DNA of 5,163 bases from Oscillospiraceae bacterium. Its GTDB lineage: Bacteria > Bacillota > Clostridia > Oscillospirales > Oscillospiraceae. Of this stretch, positions 1 to 5,163 are shown in pieces. The DNA lies in NCBI GenBank assembly GCA_904501855.1, contig CAJGCI010000136.1, forward strand, positions 1 through 5,163. The letters run 5' to 3'. The notes under the pieces are model-generated. The model was given only the letters and a program-made list of their open reading frames with translations, did not search any database and was not told where the DNA came from. The stretch's first letter is position 1; every line of letters begins with the position of its first letter. The position numbers were made by a program, and so were the translations under genes.

Positions 1-192
1 TGCTTCTTTTGCCTTCTCCTCAATCTTCTGTCCGTGCTCATCGGTTCCGGTCAGAAACATGACATCATAACCGCACATCCGTTTGTATCTCGCGATCGTA
101 TCCGTCGCCACCGTGCAGTAAGTATGTCCGATATGCAGTTTGTCGGACGGGTAATAAATCGGGGTTGTAATATAGAATTTACCCTTGCTCAT
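1..192 (-). CDS. metG: Methionyl-tRNA synthetase, N-terminal part (runs off window)
   Basis: This is the first 64 codons of methionine-tRNA ligase, a cytoplasmic class I aminoacyl-tRNA synthetase that activates methionine with ATP and loads it onto tRNA-Met. The reverse-strand translation begins MSKGKFYITTPIYYPSDKLH and contains the class I signature HIGH at residues 20-23, inside the usual MetG context (FYITTPIYYP before it, GHTYCTVATDTIARYKR after it). The conserved FLTGTDEHGQKI block follows at about residues 46-57. The ATG at 192-190 is preceded by a strong GGAGG site, so the start is secure. The rest of the catalytic domain, the KMSKS loop, the anticodon-binding domain and any C-terminal tRNA-binding domain lie beyond position 1. 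It sits 42 bp after the VanW-domain gene with no terminator between them. No T-box or S-box leader fits in that gap, so any methionine-responsive control would have to lie elsewhere. Confidence 0.96.
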   Translation of the reverse strand, partial: MSKGKFYITTPIYYPSDKLHIGHTYCTVATDTIARYKRMCGYDVMFLTGTDEHGQKIEEKAKEA

Positions 193-196
193 GTTT

Positions 197-204
197 CTTC
201 CTCC
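197..204 (-). promoter_or_regulatory. Ribosome binding site of metG
   Basis: On the minus strand this reads GGAGGAAG, with the GGAGG core at 204-200 ending seven bases before the metG ATG at 192. It is a near-perfect Shine-Dalgarno match and fixes the metG start. It also indicates strong independent translation initiation of metG within the putative shared transcript. Confidence 0.85.
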
Positions 205-234
205 ATATATCTATCAATTTGTTTCCGTTGGTGA

Positions 235-1764
235 TCAGTCGTCCGCTGTGTGGTAATGATAGGTGCTCTTGGCTTCCACATTGCTGGAGATCAGCTGATT
301 GGCGCTGTTGTATACATTGCGGTAGGTGGTTGTCGTATAACCGGTCGCTACCGAGGGATTGTTCGGATCAAAGATCTTCGACGTGTCACTGGTCATGACC
401 ACATGGGTACCGGCTTCATTGGTTCCCAAAATCTCAATGTTCAGCGTCATGGATGATGTGTTGGTGCTTGCTAGGATCTTGATGGGATATGCCGTGTTGT
501 TGACAAACCGGAAATCCGGTGACTGCCAGCTGACGGTGGCATCCAGTCCATCCGGAAGATACGAAACCGGGAAATAATGGTTTGTGCGGGATGTGATCTT
601 CAAGTTTGCAAGCAGCGCTGCATTGTACAGTGTGGAGGATACCTGACAGATTCCTCCGCCGATCTCCTGAACCACTTTTCCTTCCAGGTAGGCACCGGCC
701 TCTTTGAAACCGGCCGCAGCAGTGCGCTGTCCAACCGTACCGTTATAGGAAAAGCTCTCTCCAGGATTCAATACTTTCCCGTTGATTTTTGATGCCGCCA
801 GAACAATGTTGTTTACACGATTGGAGGAACTGGATGCAAAGGAGGATGATTTTGCCCCCAGCTGATTGGCAAACAGCTTGGCATTCAGCGCCTCGGTCGT
901 CACTGTGGGTTCCGTTACCTCGATCGGAACTTTGATTACATCACCGATATTGGCGTTGTTTACTAGTTTCGTGGCCTCTTCCACATTAAAGTCTACTCCG
1001 CTGGAGGACTGTGTTGCCGCCCCAGTAGAGGGGTCATAGACCGCATTTTTTACTTCTCTGTATATGGAATCGTGGATACCCTGTATGTCTACCGTGTTTT
1101 CCGGAATCTCGGAAGAAAAATCATACTGAACCTGCGAGAAGTTCCTTTTCTTCAGTGCATCCATCACTTCATTCTGGATCTCTTTCTGATCGATGGTCAG
1201 TCCCTGCGCGCTCCGGATGATGGTCACTTCCCGGTTTTCCAGGCTTACATCATACGGTTTTTCCGGAAAAGAACTGTACATCTCTTCCACCGCATCGGAG
1301 ATCTGGGTTTTAACATAGTCCTCATCAATCTTCTGGGTTTCCGAAAAGATGTCTTTGGAAAATGTCATTCCGTGCAGGTACTCGGCGAGACTTCCGAAAA
1401 ATGACGTGTTCTTTCCGTATGATTCTGCCTGTTCTGCAATCTCTTCCGCTGGGCGGATTGCGCCGGACTGTGCAGCGTTCACGGTCACTTTGTACCCGGC
1501 AGGCAGTGCGGCGGTTACATTTTCCTCGCCAAGGGCGGTCCACCCGTTCTCATTGAGAACGGAAACCGCCTCTTCCACGGTCTTTCCTCCCAGATCGATA
1601 TCTGCCACTGATATTCCCGGAAAAATCCGATCGGATTGACGGACATGGTATGTAAACCCAACTACTCCGGCAATCAGCAGAAGAAGGACAAGATCCAGTG
1701 TGAGTACGACTTTCCAGAGTTTTCCCTTGCCCTCACGTTCTTCCTCTTCTGCTTCTGCGGGCAT
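235..1764 (-). CDS. Membrane-anchored PG-binding/VanW-domain protein (YoaR-like), putative peptidoglycan L,D-transpeptidase
   Basis: From the first ATG this encodes 509 residues. A short acidic cytoplasmic stretch (residues 2-10) and a basic KGKLWK patch are followed by one membrane segment at about 17-38 (run LVLLLLIAGVVGF), so the remainder is predicted to be extracellular. Residues about 47-300 resemble the PG_binding_4/YoaR region, opening with FPGISVADIDLGGKTVEEA. The VanW domain spans about 310-435, with SSNRVNNIVLAASKINGKVL, NPGESFSYNGTVGQRT, the hallmark GGGICQVSSTLY at 369-380, NHYFPVSYLPDGLDATVSW, and a C-terminal beta-type tail. VanW was named from vancomycin-resistance clusters but is widespread in Clostridia cell-wall proteins; here there are no vanH/A/X neighbours, so resistance is not implied. 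From memory, VanW proteins of C. difficile have been reported as cysteine-dependent L,D-transpeptidases. Cys373 is the only cysteine I find and would be the nucleophile. The true start may be upstream at 1842. Family assignment is firm; enzymatic activity is inference. Confidence 0.9.
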   Translation of the reverse strand: MPAEAEEEEREGKGKLWKVVLTLDLVLLLLIAGVVGFTYHVRQSDRIFPGISVADIDLGGKTVEEAVSVLNENGWTALGEENVTAALPAGYKVTVNAAQSGAIRPAEEIAEQAESYGKNTSFFGSLAEYLHGMTFSKDIFSETQKIDEDYVKTQISDAVEEMYSSFPEKPYDVSLENREVTIIRSAQGLTIDQKEIQNEVMDALKKRNFSQVQYDFSSEIPENTVDIQGIHDSIYREVKNAVYDPSTGAATQSSSGVDFNVEEATKLVNNANIGDVIKVPIEVTEPTVTTEALNAKLFANQLGAKSSSFASSSSNRVNNIVLAASKINGKVLNPGESFSYNGTVGQRTAAAGFKEAGAYLEGKVVQEIGGGICQVSSTLYNAALLANLKITSRTNHYFPVSYLPDGLDATVSWQSPDFRFVNNTAYPIKILASTNTSSMTLNIEILGTNEAGTHVVMTSDTSKIFDPNNPSVATGYTTTTYRNVYNSANQLISSNVEAKSTYHYHTADD

Positions 1765-1842
1765 GCTTTCGTTTTCTTCCGCATCTACGGCAGAGGAAAC
1801 ATTTTCGGTCTGTTCCGTTTTTTTCTTTCTGCTCGTGATAAT
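1765..1842 (-). other. Probable 26-codon N-terminal extension of the VanW-domain gene from a non-ATG (ATT) start
   Basis: The reading frame of the VanW-domain gene stays open upstream of its first ATG to a TAG at 1845-1843. The codons between include no ATG, GTG or TTG, but an ATT at 1842-1840 lies five bases after AAAGGA. The extension would read (M)ITSRKKKTEQTENVSSAVD followed by an acidic stretch, giving a 535-residue protein with a hydrophilic cytoplasmic tail before the membrane segment, an ordinary layout for this class. The ATG at 1764 has only a weak GGAA about 13 bases upstream and would leave 105 bp after hemW. ATC at 1839 is a less likely alternative. Confidence 0.5.
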
Positions 1843-1847
1843 CTACG

Positions 1848-1853
1848 TCCTTT
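1848..1853 (-). promoter_or_regulatory. Shine-Dalgarno-like site between hemW and the VanW-domain gene
   Basis: The minus strand reads GAAAGGACGTAGATTATC, with AAAGGA at 1853-1848. It falls 16 bases after the hemW stop codon, where a ribosome binding site for the next gene of an operon would be expected. No ATG, GTG or TTG follows at usable distance in any frame; the best-placed initiator is ATT at 1842. This site decides between the upstream and downstream starts of the VanW-domain gene. Confidence 0.55.
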
Positions 1854-1869
1854 CAAAGAACCGGGTCAC

Positions 1870-3129
1870 TTATCGAAGCAACTCCTCGATATATGCACTA
1901 AACTGCTCTTCTTCTCCGGCGGGAAGCGCTACGGGCTCCACATCTTTCAGCGTATCCCGCATCCACGGGGAGGTCTGCGCCCGTTCCGCCGCCTGTGCAT
2001 CCAGCACCGCACCGATAAGCTGATTGGAGATAAGGAAGCCGGAAGGAGTCAGTGACCACCGCTCGTCTTCACATACTGCCCATCCCTTGCTCTCAAATTC
2101 CTTGAGGAGATTTTCAATGGGCTCCCATTCGCTGAGGTAAATGTTGCTGTACTCGCTTTTTTTGATTCCATGGGTGGTCCTCAGTCCAAGCATGATATAC
2201 TCAGAAGCTTTCTCCATCGGGGAGATTTCCTCGTATTCCTCAACAATGCTTTTCGATCCGGCGATTCCGGACAGATACGCTTTCAGATCTTTGATATAGC
2301 TGTATCGAATGTTTCCGACGCAGGAGGCTGCGCTGGGACCAAATCCCATATAGTCTTTCATCTGCCAGTAGCGCAGATTGTGCTTGGATTCATAGCCAGG
2401 GATTGAGAAGTTTGAGATCTCGTACTGCTGATATCCGTTCTGCCGCAGCATCTCAATGGTATACATGTACATGTCCGCCTGGGTGTCCGCGTCAGGGAGC
2501 AGCGGAGAATCATGGTAATTCCGATACAGCGGTGTATCTTCTTCCAGCTGAAGTCCATAGCAGGACAGATGTTCCGGGCGCAGTTCCACGGCGCGTTCCA
2601 GCGTCTCCGCCCAGTCCGCCTTGGTCTGGCTGGGCAGTCCGTAGATCAGATCCAGACTGATATTCTCAAATCCGGCCTTGCGGGCATTGCGCACCGCCAT
2701 TTCCACCTGTTTGAAATTGTGCCGCCGGCCGATCATCTTGAGGATCTCATTGTTGGCAGACTGCATCCCGATGGAAAGCCGGTTTACTCCCTCTTTCCGG
2801 AGCATCTTCAGATCTTGAAGCTTCATGCTGTCCGGATTGCACTCCAGGGTGACCTCCGAGTCCCGGCGGACCCGGCCAAGCCCCTTCAGTTCTTCAAAAA
2901 TATTCGCAATGCGTTTTGCTCCGAAGTAACTGGGGGTGCCGCCGCCAAAGTAGACCGTGTCGATCTCGTACATTTTCATAGACACGTCTGCTTCTTCCAG
3001 ATGGGCGATCAGTGCTTTTTCGTAATCCCCCATCAGAGACTCATGGTTCGGGAGGGAATAGAAATCACAGTATTCACATTTGCTGGCACAGAACGGTATA
3101 TGGATGTATATTCCCAGGCTTTCTTTCAT
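1870..3129 (-). CDS. hemW: HemW-family radical SAM protein (heme chaperone; often labelled coproporphyrinogen III oxidase-like)
   Basis: A 419-residue cytoplasmic radical SAM protein. The 4Fe-4S cluster motif CxxxCxxC is C14, C18, C21 in IHIPFCASKCEYCDFYS. The SAM-binding glycine motif GGGTPS is at 62-67, LECNPDS at 95-101, NRLSIGMQS at 116-124, and DLIYGLPSQT at 160-169. The HemW-type HNLRYW motif is at 250-255, followed by MGFGPSAAS, and a winged-helix-like C-terminal domain runs through about residue 375. Phe23 replaces the extra cysteine of true HemN (CxxxCxxCxC), which argues against coproporphyrinogen dehydrogenase. HemW binds heme and is thought to deliver it to target proteins; many anaerobic Clostridia lack a full heme pathway, so the real client here is unknown. 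About 42 residues beyond the usual HemW end (378-419) look like an extra tail. The start follows an in-frame stop with no alternative upstream, and has only a purine-rich, weak ribosome binding site. It lies 31 bp after htpG. Confidence 0.93.
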   Translation of the reverse strand: MKESLGIYIHIPFCASKCEYCDFYSLPNHESLMGDYEKALIAHLEEADVSMKMYEIDTVYFGGGTPSYFGAKRIANIFEELKGLGRVRRDSEVTLECNPDSMKLQDLKMLRKEGVNRLSIGMQSANNEILKMIGRRHNFKQVEMAVRNARKAGFENISLDLIYGLPSQTKADWAETLERAVELRPEHLSCYGLQLEEDTPLYRNYHDSPLLPDADTQADMYMYTIEMLRQNGYQQYEISNFSIPGYESKHNLRYWQMKDYMGFGPSAASCVGNIRYSYIKDLKAYLSGIAGSKSIVEEYEEISPMEKASEYIMLGLRTTHGIKKSEYSNIYLSEWEPIENLLKEFESKGWAVCEDERWSLTPSGFLISNQLIGAVLDAQAAERAQTSPWMRDTLKDVEPVALPAGEEEQFSAYIEELLR

Positions 3130-3160
3130 AGTTTTATTCTTTCTTTACTGTTTTCTTGAA

Positions 3161-5080
3161 TCAGAGAAGATCGCTGATCAGAGAGACAAATTCTCCGGGC
3201 TCCTGCAGCTCCACACCGGAAACCAGTTCCGCCGCTGCTGCAAGAATCTTTACGTAATTTGCCGCCTTCTCCTTGTCGTCGGCTTCATATGCTTCCTTGA
3301 TCGCCTCGAACGCATGGTGATTGGCGTTGATCTCCAGAACCCGGACCGCGCGGATCTTCTGCATCTCCTCGCTGGGACTGGCACGGAAATACCGCTCCAT
3401 CTCAAGCGTGATGGGGCCTTCCGTACTGAGGGCACTGGGTTTGGAGACCAGTTTGTTGGTCAGGCGTACTTTAGCAACACGCTCACCCAAAGACTCTTTC
3501 AGATAATCGAGAAGCTCTTTGTTCTCCTCGTTCTGTTCTTCTGCCGCTTTCTTGTCTTCTTCCGTGTCAAAGCCGAGATCATCGGTCATAACATTGCAGA
3601 AGGTCTTTCCGTCATGGTCGCGCAACTGTTCCAGAACCATCTGATCAATGGCAAGATCCAGATAAATGATCTCATAGCCGCGGGCACGGACTTCTTCGCA
3701 CTGCGGCAGGTCCATGGCATGCCGGACGGAGTCGGAAGAAGCATAGTAGATCTTCTGCTGGCTCTCGGGCATATTGTCCACATATTCCTGCAATGTGACC
3801 TGATGCTCTTCCGACGTATAGAAGATCAGAAGGTCTTTCAGGAAATCTTTATATCTTCCGTACTCATCACAGATGCCGGCTTTGATATCCACGCCAAAGG
3901 AGCGGAAGAACTGCTGATATTTGGGACGATCATCGTTCATCATCTTCATCAGCTCGGATTTGATCTTCTTTTCCAGGCTGTTTCCGATTACGTGAAGCTG
4001 GCGGGTGTGCTGAAGGATCTCACGGGAGATGTTCAGAGACAGGTCCGGAGAATCGACAACACCCTTGACGAAGTCAAAATACTCGTGAACGAGGTCCGGG
4101 CATTTTTCCATGATCATAACGCCGTTGGAATACAGAGTGATTCCGGCTTTCTTGTCTTCGGAGAAACGGTCCATCGGCTCCTGTCCGGGAACAAAGAGCA
4201 TGGCCTTGTAGGAAATGGTTCCTTCTGCGTTGACGCGGAGCGTAACAATGGGATCCTTCTGCTCATGGAATTTTTCCTTGTACCACTCGGCACAGTCTTC
4301 ATCACTGACTTCCGCTTTGGAACGCTGCCAGATGGGGACCATGGAGTTCATGGTCTCAGTGGCTGTGACCATCTCATACTCATATTTCGGATTGCCCTGA
4401 TCGTCGACCTCTCCGGTCTCTTTTCTTTCCTGATGCTCCACGTCCATCTCTATGGGCCAGCGAACATAATCGGAATACTTCTTGATCAGTGCCTTGATCT
4501 TCCAGACTTCCAGATAGGAGCTGAAGACTTCTTCATCGGTGTCTTCTTTCAGGTGCATGATGACGCGGGTTCCGACCTCCGGCTTCTCGATCTCTTTGAC
4601 CGTGTAGCCGTCGACTCCGGAGCTTTCCCATTTTACGCCCATTTCTTCGCCGTATTTTCTGGTCTCTACCGTTACCTTCTGAGACACCATGAAAGCGGAG
4701 TAGAAACCGACACCGAACTGTCCGATGATGGATACGTCTTCCGCTGCTTCCTCTTCCGAATCCAGATCCTGTTTGAACTGGTTCGAGCCGGACTTTGCGA
4801 TGATGCCCAGATTGTTTTCCGCCTCGGCTTTATCCATACCGATACCGTTGTCGATTACGGTGATGGTGCGGTTTTCTTTGTCCAGCTCCACACGGATTTT
4901 AAAATCATCTCTGGACATGCCGACATTTTCATCGGTCAGGGACAGATAGCACAGTTTGTCGATGGCGTCGGAAGCGTTGGAGATAATCTCGCGGAGAAAA
5001 ATCTCTTTATTGGTATAAATGGAGTTGATCATAAGATCCAGCAGTCTCTTCGATTCTGCTTTGAACTGTTTTTTTGCCAT
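3161..5080 (-). CDS. htpG: Hsp90-family molecular chaperone HtpG
   Basis: A full-length 639-residue bacterial Hsp90, close to the E. coli protein (about 624 residues). It is a cytoplasmic, ATP-dependent dimeric chaperone that remodels late folding intermediates, usually with the DnaK system. The N-terminal GHKL ATPase domain (about 1-215) shows FLREIISNASDAIDK with catalytic Glu31, Asn35 and Asp38; DNGIGM at 77-82; the lid block LGIIAKSGS at 91-99; GQFGVGFYSAF at 120-130; and GTR at 170-172. The middle domain (about 235-500) carries LYSNGVMI at 316-323 and LNISREILQ at 349-357, where Arg353 matches the ATP-contacting arginine of the family. The C-terminal dimerisation domain (about 520-639) has MERYFRAS and LEINANHHAFEAI. 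The signature is intact with no frameshift or missing residue. The start has a strong GGAGGGG site and a sigma-A promoter just upstream, making this the first gene of the string. No CIRCE heat-shock operator is visible in the 83 bp available. Confidence 0.98.
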   Translation of the reverse strand: MAKKQFKAESKRLLDLMINSIYTNKEIFLREIISNASDAIDKLCYLSLTDENVGMSRDDFKIRVELDKENRTITVIDNGIGMDKAEAENNLGIIAKSGSNQFKQDLDSEEEAAEDVSIIGQFGVGFYSAFMVSQKVTVETRKYGEEMGVKWESSGVDGYTVKEIEKPEVGTRVIMHLKEDTDEEVFSSYLEVWKIKALIKKYSDYVRWPIEMDVEHQERKETGEVDDQGNPKYEYEMVTATETMNSMVPIWQRSKAEVSDEDCAEWYKEKFHEQKDPIVTLRVNAEGTISYKAMLFVPGQEPMDRFSEDKKAGITLYSNGVMIMEKCPDLVHEYFDFVKGVVDSPDLSLNISREILQHTRQLHVIGNSLEKKIKSELMKMMNDDRPKYQQFFRSFGVDIKAGICDEYGRYKDFLKDLLIFYTSEEHQVTLQEYVDNMPESQQKIYYASSDSVRHAMDLPQCEEVRARGYEIIYLDLAIDQMVLEQLRDHDGKTFCNVMTDDLGFDTEEDKKAAEEQNEENKELLDYLKESLGERVAKVRLTNKLVSKPSALSTEGPITLEMERYFRASPSEEMQKIRAVRVLEINANHHAFEAIKEAYEADDKEKAANYVKILAAAAELVSGVELQEPGEFVSLISDLL

Positions 5081-5088
5081 GGTATAAA

Positions 5089-5095
5089 CCCCTCC
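5089..5095 (-). promoter_or_regulatory. Ribosome binding site of htpG
   Basis: The minus strand reads TTTTTGGAGGGGTTTATACC immediately before the ATG. GGAGGGG at 5095-5089 ends eight bases from the start codon. The match and spacing are near ideal, which fits high translation of an abundant chaperone and fixes the start at 5080. Confidence 0.88.
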
Positions 5096-5121
5096 AAAAA
5101 TAATATATAAATTGACTGAAT

Positions 5122-5139
5122 ATTCATTATATCATGAAT
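5122..5139 (-). repeat. Inverted repeat across the htpG -10 element (possible operator)
   Basis: The minus strand reads ATTCAT-GATATA-ATGAAT: two perfect 6-base arms with a 6-base spacer that contains most of the TATAAT box. It also overlaps a perfect 10-base palindrome, TGAATATTCA, at 5117-5126. The position would suit a repressor site, but the DNA is very AT-rich and such dyads occur by chance. It does not match CIRCE (TTAGCACTC-N9-GAGTGCTAA). Confidence 0.3.
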
Positions 5140-5153
5140 TGCTTGTTTTTCAA
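5126..5153 (-). promoter_or_regulatory. Sigma-A promoter of htpG (extended -10)
   Basis: On the minus strand a -35 element TTGAAA at 5153-5148 (five of six consensus bases) is separated by 16 bp from a perfect TATAAT at 5131-5126. A TG one base before the -10 (5134-5133) makes it an extended -10. The predicted transcription start is near 5119, giving a leader of roughly 40 bases that ends in the htpG ribosome binding site. It is the only convincing promoter in the window and could drive all four genes. Further regulatory sites may lie beyond position 5163. Confidence 0.82.
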
Positions 5154-5163
5154 TCGTTTCCCA

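Noticed and set aside
193..234. A terminator or T-box/S-box leader between the VanW-domain gene and metG.
   Set aside because: The 42-bp gap has no stem-loop with a T-run and is far too short for a T-box or SAM riboswitch.
235..1764. Vancomycin-resistance gene cluster, suggested by the VanW domain.
   Set aside because: No vanH, vanA/B ligase, vanX, vanY or vanRS genes are adjacent, and VanW domains are common in ordinary clostridial cell-wall proteins.
1636..2055. A 139-codon plus-strand frame rich in F/L/C spanning the hemW-vanW junction, superficially like a membrane protein.
   Set aside because: The hydrophobic look comes from reading the antisense of Glu/Lys-rich codons at the N-terminus of the VanW protein. 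There is no ribosome binding site or promoter for it.
1870..3129. Oxygen-independent coproporphyrinogen III dehydrogenase (HemN).
   Set aside because: The cluster motif lacks the fourth cysteine of HemN (Phe23 in CEYCDF), and the HNLRYW motif is HemW-type; no other heme biosynthesis gene is present in the window.
2512..3159. A 215-codon plus-strand open frame opposite hemW.
   Set aside because: It overlaps hemW entirely on the other strand, has no recognisable motif, and hemW shows a full set of radical SAM motifs.
3080..5110. A 676-codon open frame on the plus strand, antisense to the whole of htpG.
   Set aside because: Its codons are exactly in register with the htpG codons on the other strand, so it stays open merely because htpG uses no TTA, CTA or TCA codons, as expected from leucine and serine codon bias. 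The product is not recognisable and has no upstream ribosome binding site; htpG has complete family motifs.
5112..5140. A possible divergent plus-strand promoter (TTGACT at 5112-5117) opposite the htpG promoter.
   Set aside because: At 17 bp spacing the -10 would be TGAATT, matching only three of six consensus bases, and it is explained by the AT-rich leader of htpG.

Overview
This window looks like chromosomal DNA from a low-to-mid GC Firmicute, most likely a gut-type Clostridia/Lachnospiraceae member. The evidence is the mixed codon use, the strong GGAGG-type ribosome binding sites, an inner-membrane-anchored YoaR/VanW cell-wall protein typical of Clostridia, and a canonical sigma-A promoter. 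I place it by protein character only; no database comparison was possible.

All genes lie on the minus strand, so transcription runs from high to low coordinates. From upstream to downstream they are: a promoter and leader (about 5081-5153); htpG, the Hsp90 chaperone (5080-3161); hemW, a radical SAM/heme-chaperone-family protein (3129-1870); a membrane-anchored PG-binding/VanW-domain protein (stop at 235, start at 1764 or, more likely by context, a non-ATG start at 1842); and the first 64 codons of metG, methionyl-tRNA synthetase (192-1, running off the window). The gaps are short: 31 bp for htpG-hemW, 27 or 105 bp for hemW-vanW depending on the start, and 42 bp for vanW-metG. No hairpin-plus-T-run terminator is visible in any gap, so the four genes can be read as one transcription unit from the htpG promoter. 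The window is almost fully coding, with no non-genic stretch above about 110 bp.

The genes do not form an obvious single pathway. HtpG (protein folding) and HemW (heme trafficking or a related radical SAM role) are both chaperone-type functions. The VanW protein acts on peptidoglycan outside the membrane, and MetG charges tRNA. The arrangement reads as a housekeeping gene string, not a mobile or defence island. I saw no repeats, insertion sequences, CRISPR arrays, tRNA/rRNA genes or phage genes.

I do not see a previously undescribed system here. The points most worth a second look are the probable ATT (non-ATG) start of the VanW-domain gene, that protein as a single-cysteine candidate L,D-transpeptidase, an extra C-terminal tail on HemW, and an inverted repeat over the -10 element of the htpG promoter.
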